Assembly (NCBI GenBank): GCA_019112825.1
Contig: DXIP01000009.1
Span: 145,966-209,965, forward strand
DNA: 64,000 nucleotides
Reading direction: 5' to 3'
Origin: Alistipes excrementigallinarum
GTDB lineage: Bacteria; Bacteroidota; Bacteroidia; Bacteroidales; Rikenellaceae
This document shows positions 42,450 through 49,715 of this stretch, piece by piece; positions within the stretch are counted from its first letter, which is position 1; each line of letters starts with the position of its first letter. Under the pieces are notes generated by a model. It saw nothing but the letters and a program-made list of their open reading frames with translations, made no database searches and was not told the origin of the DNA. A program made the translations under genes and the position numbers.

Positions 42450-43070
42450 ATGGAAGTTACCGTTATCGGAGTGGCCGGAGGAACCGGCTCGGGAAAGTCG
42501 ACGCTCGTCAAGCGTCTGCAGGAGGCCTTTCAGGGTGACGACGTCGCCACGCTGTGCCACGACTACTACTACAAGGCGCATCCCGAATTGACCTACGAGG
42601 AGCGCACGAAGCTCAACTACGACCACCCCCAGGCGTTCGATACGCAGATGCTGGTCGAACACATCAAGGCGCTGAAGGACAACGTGCCCATCGAGCATCC
42701 GGTCTATTCGTTCGTCGAGCATGACCGTACCTCGGAGACGGTCTGCGTCAAGCCTTCGCGCGTGATTATCGTCGACGGCATTCTGATTTTCGAGAACAAG
42801 GAGCTGCGCAACCTGATGGACATCAAGGTCTACGTCGACACCGATGCCGACATCCGGCTGGCGCGCCGCATCCTGCGCGACGTCTGTGAACGAGGCCGGA
42901 CGATGCAGTCGGTCATCACGCAGTATACGACGACGGTCAAGCCCATGCACGAGGAGTTCGTCGAGCCATCGAAGAAGTATGCCGACGTCATCATTCCCGA
43001 GGGCGGTTTCAACTCGGTAGCCGTGTCGATGCTTATCCAGAACATCCGCTCGCTGATAGAGAACAAGTGA
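42450..43070 (+). CDS. udk: uridine/cytidine kinase
   Basis: Pyrimidine salvage kinase phosphorylating uridine or cytidine with ATP/GTP; 206 residues, cytosolic. The P-loop GVAGGTGSGKST is at residues 7-18, followed by HDYYYKAH, the YDHPQAFDTQML substrate segment and VDGILIFENKELR. Length and motifs fit Udk closely. A strong bidirectional terminator lies 70 bp downstream. Together with the uridine-phosphorylase-type gene at 14-15 kb it indicates active pyrimidine salvage, though the two are not linked. Confidence 0.94.
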   Translation: MEVTVIGVAGGTGSGKSTLVKRLQEAFQGDDVATLCHDYYYKAHPELTYEERTKLNYDHPQAFDTQMLVEHIKALKDNVPIEHPVYSFVEHDRTSETVCVKPSRVIIVDGILIFENKELRNLMDIKVYVDTDADIRLARRILRDVCERGRTMQSVITQYTTTVKPMHEEFVEPSKKYADVIIPEGGFNSVAVSMLIQNIRSLIENK

Positions 43071-43138
43071 CGGGAGGATGGTGTGCCGGAGGCGCTCCGC
43101 CGGTCGCGGGCGATGCGTTCTGGTGATACCGAAACAGG

Positions 43139-43182
43139 CCGAAGGGCGGGACCCATTGGGGTCCCGCCCTTCGGGCGTTTTT
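43139..43182. terminator. bidirectional terminator, udk / cysK
   Basis: A 16-bp perfect stem CCGAAGGGCGGGACCC / GGGTCCCGCCCTTCGG with an ATTG loop, then five T on the plus strand. Confidence 0.88.
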
Positions 43183-43294
43183 GCGGCTGCCGGAGGCCTC
43201 AGCTTTCCGGCGGGCCGTGTCCGGCGGCTGCGGCACAGTGACCGTTGCCGGATGACAGGGTGCCCGGCCGGCGATGCCGCAGGACTTTCCGGCG

Positions 43295-44203
43295 CTAATC
43301 CTCCGCAAGGTCGGCGAACATGGTGGTGCTGAGGTACTTCTCGGCCCGGTCGGGGAAGATGACGACGATGTTGCCGTGGTCAATCCGCTCGGCGATGTGC
43401 AGGGCCGCAATCATGGCGGCGCCGCTGCTCATGCCGGCGAAAATCCCCTCGCGGGCGATAATCTGACGCGCCATGGCAATGGCCTCCTCGCTCTCGACCA
43501 TGACCTGCAGGTCGATGCGCGAGGGGTCGTAGATGGCCGGTACGATGGCCTCCTCCATGTTCTTCAGCCCCTGGATGTAGTGGCCGCGGACAGGATGGGC
43601 CGAGACAACGCGGATGTTGGGGTTGTGAGCCTTCAGAAAGCGGGAAATTCCCATGATGGTGCCCGAGGTACCGAGTGCGCTGACGAAGTAGTCGATGCGC
43701 CCTTCGGTCTGCTCCCAGATTTCGGCGGCCGTCTTCTCGTAGTGCGCCTGGTAGTTCTGCGCGTTGCTGAACTGGTCGGGCATGAAGTACTTGCCGGGAT
43801 GCTCGGCAACCAGCCGCCGGGCCAGACGAATGGCTCCGTCGGTCCCCTCCTCGGCCGGGGTCAGGGTGACCTTCGCCCCGTAGGAGCGGATGATTTTCCG
43901 CCGTTCGACCGAGACGGCGCGGCTCATCACGATTTCGACGGGATAGCCTTTGACGATGCCGATGACGGCCAGTCCGATGCCCGTATTGCCCGATGTTGGC
44001 TCGATGATGGTCTGCCCCGGGCGGAGGCGCCCTTCGCGTTCGGCCTGCTCAATCATCTGGAGCGCGATGCGGTCCTTGATGCTGCCCGTGGGGTTGAATC
44101 CTTCGAGTTTGGCCCATATTTCGACGTTGGGTTTGCTGTTCAGCCGGTTGATGCGTACCATCGGCGTATTGCCGATGGTTTCCAGAATGTTATTCTTCAC
44201 CAT
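43295..44203 (-). CDS. cysK: cysteine synthase (O-acetylserine sulfhydrylase)
   Basis: PLP enzyme making cysteine from O-acetylserine and sulfide; 302 residues, the normal length. PLP-binding Lys43 lies in GFNPTGSIKDR, the asparagine loop is EPTSGNTGIG (about 67-76), the phosphate-binding glycines are SALGTSGT (about 176) and the C-terminal serine ligand is MSSGAAM. CysK and CysM are hard to separate. The leader is unusual: between the promoter (44438-44469) and the ATG lie a 33-codon ORF ending in seven Cys codons and a terminator with overlapping alternative hairpins. Cysteine-dependent attenuation is the likely control (inference). Confidence 0.93.
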   Translation of the reverse strand: MVKNNILETIGNTPMVRINRLNSKPNVEIWAKLEGFNPTGSIKDRIALQMIEQAEREGRLRPGQTIIEPTSGNTGIGLAVIGIVKGYPVEIVMSRAVSVERRKIIRSYGAKVTLTPAEEGTDGAIRLARRLVAEHPGKYFMPDQFSNAQNYQAHYEKTAAEIWEQTEGRIDYFVSALGTSGTIMGISRFLKAHNPNIRVVSAHPVRGHYIQGLKNMEEAIVPAIYDPSRIDLQVMVESEEAIAMARQIIAREGIFAGMSSGAAMIAALHIAERIDHGNIVVIFPDRAEKYLSTTMFADLAED

Positions 44204-44248
44204 TGGATACGATGAGTTTGGGTAAAACCTTGATTATGTAAAAAGCGG

Positions 44249-44289
44249 AAAAAAGAGGAGCCGCATGGACGGGCCTTAAGCCCGCTCCT
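44249..44289 (-). terminator. attenuator terminator in cysK leader
   Basis: On the minus strand, outer stem AGGAGC / GCTCCT encloses an inner hairpin GGGC-TTAAG-GCCC, then C and six T. It lies between the Cys-rich leader ORF and cysK, so full formation would stop transcription 45 nt before the cysK ATG. Confidence 0.72.
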
Positions 44290-44301
44290 TCGGGATGAGC
44301 T
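44281..44301 (-). promoter_or_regulatory. candidate antiterminator hairpin in cysK leader
   Basis: Directly after the leader stop codon, GCTC (44300-44297) can pair with GAGC (44287-44284), and CCCG (44294-44291) with CGGG (44284-44281). Either pairing takes bases needed by the terminator stem, so the structures exclude one another. A ribosome waiting at the leader stop codon would cover GCTC and CCCG. Confidence 0.6.
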
Positions 44302-44403
44302 TTAACAACAGCAACAACAACAACAAGCCGCGATGCACCCGCCGGCGTATGCGGAACGCATCCGGAGGTTCATGGTTGCAATCTGTTGTTTCTGGCTCCT
44401 CAT
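44302..44403 (-). CDS. poly-cysteine leader peptide of cysK
   Basis: A 33-codon ORF (ATG at 44403-44401, TAA at 44304-44302) immediately upstream of the cysK terminator. Its end reads GGCIAACCCCCCC, with seven consecutive Cys codons (four TGT, one TGC, two TGT) plus one earlier Cys. Internal ATGs at 44373 and 44361 are also in frame. The ORF begins about 28 nt after the predicted transcription start. The product has no expected function beyond sensing: ribosomes would stall on the Cys run when charged cysteinyl-tRNA is scarce, favouring the antiterminator. This parallels trp and his leader peptides; cysteine versions are rarely described. Expression is not proven from sequence alone. Confidence 0.72.
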   Translation of the reverse strand: MRSQKQQIATMNLRMRSAYAGGCIAACCCCCCC

Positions 44404-44437
44404 AGTCTCGATGAATGCCGAAAGGCAATTCAGCGGA

Positions 44438-44469
44438 TAAAAATAGAAAACGAAACGAAAAAAAGCAAA
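44438..44469 (-). promoter_or_regulatory. promoter of the leader peptide-cysK transcript
   Basis: On the minus strand: TTTG, exactly 20 bp, TATTTTTA (seven of eight -7 positions). It places the start of transcription about 28 nt upstream of the leader ATG. Confidence 0.65.
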
Positions 44470-44496
44470 TCCCAAGGGCGAAAATTTCGGGGGGGG

Positions 44497-45642
44497 CTAC
44501 TGCCGGCGCGACCGGAGGAAGCGAGCCGTGAGGAGGCGACGCAGCGGTTCGTCGTAGATTTTCAGCACGAACCACGCCAGCAGGATGTTGCCCGCAAAGA
44601 GCGCTGCGGCGACGGGCCACACCTCGGAGAAGGTGTATCCGTGGTTCCATACCCAGGCGTAGAAGAGGTACATCGAGGGGTAGTGTACCATGTAGAGCGG
44701 ATAGGAGATGTCGCCCAGAAAGCCGCAGATGCGGGCCGTTGCCGCATCCGTGGCATGGCCCGAGGCGCCGAGCCAGAGCAGCAGCGGGAAGAGCAGCAGC
44801 GTGCTGAGCGTGTCGTAGAGGCCGTTGAAGAGGTGGTTCTGCTCCGAGCCGACATAGGGCATGGCGAGCAGCACGGCCAGCGAGAGGCTGCAGAGCCAGA
44901 AGGCGCCGCGGATGCGCACCGGGCGGAAGCGCCGTGCGAGGAGCAGTCCGGCGGGGAAGGCGAAGAGCAGCCGCAGCATTCCGCCCGGGAAGTTGCTGCC
45001 GGCGAGTGTCCACCCTACCCCCAGATGGCCGTATCCCGACAGGTCGCCGATGGCAAAGGCCGCCAGCGCCGCACCCGTGAGGGCGACGAGCAACGTCAGC
45101 CAGCGCGTCGGCAGCCGCCGGAGCAGCAGCATGTAGAGCAGGTTGCCCAGATACTCAAAGAAGAGCGACCAGCCGGGGCCGTTGAGCGGATACATCTCGC
45201 CGTTGCCGCGCACCTCGTGCCCGGCGCCGGGCCATGCGGGGATGAGCAGCAGGCCGCAGAGCAGTGCCGCAAGCACCATGCCGGTCGAGACCGGCTCGCC
45301 GTTCCAACGCACGCTTCCCTGCACGAAAAAGGCTGCGGCACCCAGCAGCGCCCCCAGGACGACCATCGGGTGGAGGCGGATGAGGCGCCGCTTGATGAAA
45401 TCGCGCATGCGCAGCCCGCGGCCCCACCGCTCGTCGTAGGCGTAGCCAATCACGAATCCCGAAAGGAGGAAGAAGAAGTCGACGGCCAGATAGCCGTGGT
45501 TGAAGCGCTGGTCGACGGGGCTGGTGGCGAAGGCCTCGAAGAGGTGGTACCAGACCACCAGCAGAGCGGCGACGCCGCGCAGGCCGTCCAGCAGTTCGTA
45601 GTGGGGTTTCGAATCGGAGAATGCCGTATGGGGGGTGAGCAT
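44497..45642 (-). CDS. acyltransferase family 3 membrane protein
   Basis: A 381-residue integral membrane O-acyltransferase with about ten hydrophobic helices. The N-terminal LLDGLRGVAALLVVWYHLF is the family opening with the catalytic His (about residue 33). The later FFFLLSGFVIGYAYDERW and RRLIRLHPM, with conserved Arg residues, follow. Such enzymes acetylate or acylate exported sugars, lipid A or peptidoglycan-linked glycans. The target is unknown and no glycan cluster is adjacent. A TAACTTTG box on the minus strand at 45675-45682 is the likely promoter. The Crp/Fnr gene upstream is on the same strand but has its own promoter. Confidence 0.88.
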   Translation of the reverse strand: MLTPHTAFSDSKPHYELLDGLRGVAALLVVWYHLFEAFATSPVDQRFNHGYLAVDFFFLLSGFVIGYAYDERWGRGLRMRDFIKRRLIRLHPMVVLGALLGAAAFFVQGSVRWNGEPVSTGMVLAALLCGLLLIPAWPGAGHEVRGNGEMYPLNGPGWSLFFEYLGNLLYMLLLRRLPTRWLTLLVALTGAALAAFAIGDLSGYGHLGVGWTLAGSNFPGGMLRLLFAFPAGLLLARRFRPVRIRGAFWLCSLSLAVLLAMPYVGSEQNHLFNGLYDTLSTLLLFPLLLWLGASGHATDAATARICGFLGDISYPLYMVHYPSMYLFYAWVWNHGYTFSEVWPVAAALFAGNILLAWFVLKIYDEPLRRLLTARFLRSRRQ

Positions 45643-45674
45643 GGTGCGGTCGTTTTCGGAGTTCAGTGACGCTG

Positions 45675-45682
45675 CAAAGTTA
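45675..45682 (-). promoter_or_regulatory. -7 box for the acyltransferase gene (TAACTTTG)
   Basis: Exact TAnnTTTG match, 33 bp upstream of the ATG at 45642; it lies in the gap after the Crp/Fnr gene. Confidence 0.5.
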
Positions 45683-45714
45683 AGGAGCGGCGGGTGAATA
45701 AAATTTGCGCTGCG

Positions 45715-46296
45715 TCAAATTCCTGCACCGCGCTTCGCCTTTTTTGCCCGCAGCCGGCTCAGCGTCGAGAGCGAGATGCCCAGGTAGGAGGCGATGTAGC
45801 CCAGCTGGGCCCGTCGGCAGACGTCGGGAAACTGACGGCAGAAGGCCTCGTAGCGCTCCTCGGCCGGGAGCGTGAGGCGCTCCTTGTGCGAACGGTGGAG
45901 CCGCCGGTACTCGTTCTGGTGGATGATGAGCCCCCAGTTGGCCAGTTCGAGGTTCGTGCGGAAGAGTGTGCGCAGGTCGTCGAGTGCAATCCGTCGCGCG
46001 GAGGTCTCCTCGAGTGTCTCGACCACCTCCTCGCTGCGCCGGCCGTAGTAGAGCTCGTCCATGCTGAAGACGATTCCGCCCTCGCTCGAGAAGGAGGTGG
46101 TAACCTCCTCGCCGTCGACGACCCAGAACGAGCGGGTCATCCCCTGCTCGAGGAAGTAGGCCGAATGGCAGAACTCCCCGTCGCGGACCAGCTGGTAGCG
46201 CTTCGGGAAGCGGCAGGGGGTCGTGACCTCGACAAGGCGGCGTTCGCTCTCGGCGGAGAGCGGGCAGAGCATGCGTATGGCGTCGATGAAGTACAT
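45715..46296 (-). CDS. Crp/Fnr-family transcriptional regulator
   Basis: A 193-residue regulator. A cyclic-nucleotide-binding-type beta-roll (about 20-130; LVRDGEFCHSAYFLEQG, FSSEGGIVFSMDEL) is followed by a long helix and a short C-terminal HTH (LGYIASYLGISLSTLSRLR, about 165-183). No Cys cluster like that of Fnr is seen, and the ligand is unknown. The upstream frame is open for another 109 codons but GC-rich and unrecognisable. The start is fixed by the perfect promoter at 46329-46360, giving a leader of about 30 nt. Possible targets are the neighbouring acyltransferase or itself. Confidence 0.87.
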   Translation of the reverse strand: MYFIDAIRMLCPLSAESERRLVEVTTPCRFPKRYQLVRDGEFCHSAYFLEQGMTRSFWVVDGEEVTTSFSSEGGIVFSMDELYYGRRSEEVVETLEETSARRIALDDLRTLFRTNLELANWGLIIHQNEYRRLHRSHKERLTLPAEERYEAFCRQFPDVCRRAQLGYIASYLGISLSTLSRLRAKKAKRGAGI

Positions 46297-46328
46297 GTCG
46301 GGAGGCGGGCCGCGGTTGCGCGGCTGTA

Positions 46329-46360
46329 CAAAGGTACCGAATTCCGCCGGAAAAGCCAAA
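46329..46360 (-). promoter_or_regulatory. promoter of the Crp/Fnr-type gene
   Basis: On the minus strand: TTTG, exactly 20 bp, TACCTTTG. Full consensus match. Confidence 0.8.
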
Positions 46361-46519
46361 TCCCTGCGTCGTGGCGCGGCGCTGTCGGAAAAAGGGACGG
46401 GCGTCGGTGTCCGGAGCGCGCAGGGAACTCGGCCTGCGCCCTGCGGAGAGGGCGTAATGCGAAAACGCACCTCGCCGGGCGGGAGGTGCGTTTCAGCGCG
46501 GGCGATGCGGCCGGGCGCT

Positions 46520-49267
46520 CTATTTTGCCACTCTGTTGCGGACGTCGGTCGGAGTCTCCCCGTAGACGTCGCGGTAGCATTTCGTGAAATAGGATGGAGC
46601 GGAGAAGCCCGTTTCGTAGGCAATCTCGCTGATACTCTTGTCCGTGGTGGTGAGGAGCGTGCGGCCCCGCTGCAGGCGCAGCAGACGGATTAGCTCCACG
46701 GGGGCGTAGTTGGTGAGCGACTTGATTTTGCGGTAGAACTGCGAGCGTTCGAGCCCCATCCTGGCGGCAATCGAGTCGATGCTCAGGTTGGCATTGCCCA
46801 TCTCCTCCTGGAACAGGGCGAGGAAGCGGTTGTAGAATTCGTTGTCCGGGTCCCCGGCCGGGGCATTCGGACCGGGCGTCGGGCGCTCCTGCTTCCGGCC
46901 GCCAGCCGGGAGGGAGGAGCTCCACAGCTCACGGATTCGTTTCCGGTTGGCGATGAGGCTCGCGCAGCGGGACTTCAGCACGGCGCTGCTGAACGGCTTG
47001 GAAAGATAGCCGTCGGCTCCGCTGTCGTATCCCTGTGCCCGCTGTTCGTCCATCGAGCAGGCCGTCAGCATCAGAACCGGGATGTGCGAGGTCGAAAGCT
47101 CGTTCTTGATGCGCCGGCAGCACTCCAGTCCATCCATGACCGGCATCATGACGTCGCAGATGACCAGGTCGGGCACGTATCTGGCCGCCAGCCGCACCCC
47201 CTCCCGGCCGTTCGATGCCGTGAGGATGTTGTAGTCGGCGCTCATCAGCTCCTTGATGAGCAGCCGGATGTCCCGGTTGTCGTCGATGACGAGGATGATG
47301 GGCTTGTCGGCATCGAAGGAGGTGTGGTCGTCAATCGTCTCGAACTCGGCCTCGACGTTGTGCTGCCCTGTCGCCGAGTCAACGTCTTCCGCTCCGGCCT
47401 CCGTGGTGGCCGGGGCGACGTGACGGACGGGGAGCGTCACCGTGAAGCGGGCTCCCTTGTGCAGCTGGCTCTCGACCGAGATGGTGCCTCCGTGGAGCTC
47501 CACGAAGGCCTTGGCCAGCGACAGACCGATGCCCGAGCCGCGGGGGTGGATGCGGTCGGCCTGGTAGAACCGGTCGAAGATGTTGCCGATGTCGTGCTCG
47601 CTGATACCCTCGCCCGTGTCGGCGACCTCGAAGGTCAGCTGCCGGGCATCGCAGCGGCAGCGGACGGTGATGGAGCCGTTGCGGGGCGTATATTTCAGCG
47701 CGTTGGAGAGCAGATTGAAGAATACGCGCTCGATTTTCTCCACGTCGATGGCCAGCGGGAGGGACTGCCCGGCCGCGGGGGCCTCCAGCTCCAGTTTGAT
47801 GCCCCGCTTGCAGGCAACCGCATGGAACGACTCCATCCATTCGCGGATGCATTGGTTGAAGTCCACCTCCGAGCGATGGACCTCCAGCTTGACGTTTTCG
47901 TATTTGCGGAAGTCGAGTATCTGGTCAATCAGGCGGCGGAGTATCCGCACGTTCTTCTCCGCAATCTTCATGAGGGTGTGCTGCTGCGGGGTGAGGTTGT
48001 CGGCCGCGGCGAGCTGCGCAACGGGCTCCGAGATGAGCGTCAGCGGCGTGCGCAGGTCGTGCGACACGTTGGTGAAGAACATCAGTTTGGACTGGGTGGC
48101 GTTCTCGAGCTGTTCGTTGAGCCGCTTTTGCTTGTCGCGCTCCTCCTCCAGAAGGCGGTTCTGCTGCATGAGCTCCTTCTGGTGGCGGCTGTGCTGCCAC
48201 CAGGCTCTCAGCAGGAGGAATCCGACGCCGCAGAGCAGCAGGATGATGGCGATGCCGGCGTATAAGAGCGACTTCTGGGCGGAGTATTCGGCCTGGAAGA
48301 GGTCAATCCGGGTCTTGAGCAGTTCGATTTTGCGGGTCTCCTCCTTAAGCATCTCGTTCTGCCGCAGCAGGATGTCGGCGTTGCTCCGGTCCACGGCTGA
48401 CGAGACGGGCAGGATGGTCTCCCGCTCATAGGGCTCGTGCTTCAGAATGGCGAGCGCCGTGCGGACGAGGCGGTGCCCCTCCGTGGGATAGAGGAACGTC
48501 GCATCGATGATGCCGTCGGCCACCGCCCGGATGCCGATGTCGGGGGCGGCGTCAATACCTATTATCTTTATGTCGTCGCGTCCGAGGCGGCGGGCAACCT
48601 CCGACGCCCCGATGGCCATGCGGTCGTTGTGGGCATAGATGAGGTTCGTTTCGGGATGGATGCTTAGCAGGGAGTCCACGACGGGGACGGCATCCTCCTT
48701 GTTCCAGTTGCCCGGGGCGCTGGCCAGCAGCGTGCCGCCGGCCGATTCGAGCTCGCGGACGAATCCCCGATGGCGCGCCGCGGCCGGCGTGGAGCCCCTC
48801 AGTCCGGATATCTCGATGGCGCGGGCCTTACCCCCGAGCAGGTGCATGGCGTAGCGGGCCGCGGCGCGCCCGGTCCCCTCGTCGTCCGCGCCGATGCGCG
48901 CCGTATAGCTGCGGCTGTTGATGTTGCGGTCGAAGATGACGACGGGAATCCCCGCTTTGTATACCTCGTCGATGACGGGCGTCAGGGCCGCCGCCTCGTT
49001 GGGCGACACGATGAGGATGTCGAAGCCGTTTTGGACAAAGTAGCGGATGTCGTCGATTTGTCTGGCGCTGCTGTCGTCGGCCGAACGAATCTCCACCACG
49101 GCATCCTTGTGAAGCATGATTTCACGATTGATTTCGTCGTTCATCTTCGTGCGCCAGTCGTCCTGGCTGCATTGCGAGATGCCGATTCTGTAGACTTTGT
49201 CCCGATGGCATCCGGAGAGCCCCGACAAGAGCAGCAGGCATAGAGCGAGAGGAAGGATTCTGTGCAT
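46520..49267 (-). CDS. hybrid two-component system regulator with periplasmic sugar-binding sensor (fructose type)
   Basis: A 915-residue one-piece sensor-regulator. Signal/lipobox-like N-terminus (LSGLSGC, Cys20). A type-1 periplasmic-binding-protein domain of the ribose/galactose kind runs about 25-300 (IVSPNEAAALTPVIDE, VIFDRNINS, YAHNDRMAIGASE). The membrane helix is 335-353. HisKA carries His403 in FFTNVSHDLRTPL; HATPase has GSGIGLSLAK; the receiver has VICDVMMPVMDG. A C-terminal AraC HTH (SISEIAYETGFSAPSYFTKCY) closes the protein. This order equals the fructose-sensing BT1754-type regulators. The divergent MFS permease and PfkB kinase support fructose as ligand (inference). The start at 49267 follows a TAAATTTG box. 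Confidence 0.92.
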   Translation of the reverse strand: MHRILPLALCLLLLSGLSGCHRDKVYRIGISQCSQDDWRTKMNDEINREIMLHKDAVVEIRSADDSSARQIDDIRYFVQNGFDILIVSPNEAAALTPVIDEVYKAGIPVVIFDRNINSRSYTARIGADDEGTGRAAARYAMHLLGGKARAIEISGLRGSTPAAARHRGFVRELESAGGTLLASAPGNWNKEDAVPVVDSLLSIHPETNLIYAHNDRMAIGASEVARRLGRDDIKIIGIDAAPDIGIRAVADGIIDATFLYPTEGHRLVRTALAILKHEPYERETILPVSSAVDRSNADILLRQNEMLKEETRKIELLKTRIDLFQAEYSAQKSLLYAGIAIILLLCGVGFLLLRAWWQHSRHQKELMQQNRLLEEERDKQKRLNEQLENATQSKLMFFTNVSHDLRTPLTLISEPVAQLAAADNLTPQQHTLMKIAEKNVRILRRLIDQILDFRKYENVKLEVHRSEVDFNQCIREWMESFHAVACKRGIKLELEAPAAGQSLPLAIDVEKIERVFFNLLSNALKYTPRNGSITVRCRCDARQLTFEVADTGEGISEHDIGNIFDRFYQADRIHPRGSGIGLSLAKAFVELHGGTISVESQLHKGARFTVTLPVRHVAPATTEAGAEDVDSATGQHNVEAEFETIDDHTSFDADKPIILVIDDNRDIRLLIKELMSADYNILTASNGREGVRLAARYVPDLVICDVMMPVMDGLECCRRIKNELSTSHIPVLMLTACSMDEQRAQGYDSGADGYLSKPFSSAVLKSRCASLIANRKRIRELWSSSLPAGGRKQERPTPGPNAPAGDPDNEFYNRFLALFQEEMGNANLSIDSIAARMGLERSQFYRKIKSLTNYAPVELIRLLRLQRGRTLLTTTDKSISEIAYETGFSAPSYFTKCYRDVYGETPTDVRNRVAK

Positions 49268-49285
49268 AGGTTCGTTTTGGCGTCC

Positions 49286-49293
49286 CAAATTTA
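49286..49293 (-). promoter_or_regulatory. -7 box for the hybrid regulator gene (TAAATTTG)
   Basis: Exact match 19 bp upstream of the ATG at 49267; excludes the longer upstream open frame. Confidence 0.55.
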
Positions 49294-49386
49294 ATTCATA
49301 TTCTTCGCCCAAAATGCGGATGTAATCATAAAAAAACGCTCCGCGCCACAATTTTGACAGACAATGCACGATATTTTATAGGTTCG

Positions 49387-49409
49387 GAACCGGTTCGTTG
49401 CTAACTTTG
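49387..49409 (+). promoter_or_regulatory. palindrome plus -7 box upstream of the sugar permease gene
   Basis: Perfect 10-bp palindrome GAACCGGTTC (49387-49396), 5 bp before TAACTTTG (49402-49409). There is no -33 TTTG, which would suit an activator-dependent promoter. The leader to the permease ATG would be about 300 nt. Confidence 0.5.
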
Positions 49410-49715
49410 CAATACCGTATGCGCCTCTCCGGAGTTCCGGAGATGGCCGTGCGGGATACCAACCGAAGAACTCATACGCAGTGGAGATGAACATCGACAA
49501 GAGCCCGTCTGTGGTCATGCAGCGGGAGCTGACGCCGCCGGCATCGGCCTCCGTGAGGTGCGGTGTCGGGTTGCGACGCCCGATTGCGGGCCATGCCCCT
49601 TTCCGGACGACGGGCGAGGCCTGCCGCCTGCAGTTGCCGCTGCAGGGGCGTTCCGACGATGCGGAATCTGTGCGTATGTCCCCTGCTTGAAGTCTAACCT
49701 AAATAATACCTGACC
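49410..49715 (+). other. long untranslated stretch upstream of the MFS permease gene
   Basis: About 305 bp. A 69-codon frame (49481-49690) lacks any recognisable feature and is not called. Contains the short hairpin CTCCGGAGTTCCGGAG. No known riboswitch pattern was recognised. Confidence 0.4.

Noticed and set aside
39023..42511. 1162-codon open frame on the minus strand across gyrB and ssrA
   Set aside because: It runs antisense to clear gyrB and through tmRNA. Its translation is His/Val/Leu-rich with no family features, an effect of GC-rich codon bias.
44386..45669. 427-codon plus-strand frame opposite the acyltransferase
   Set aside because: Antisense shadow rich in Glu and Arg with no family features; the minus strand encodes a clear membrane acyltransferase.
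49481..49690. 69-codon plus-strand frame in the permease leader
   Set aside because: No recognisable sequence, no start signal, composition like spacer DNA.
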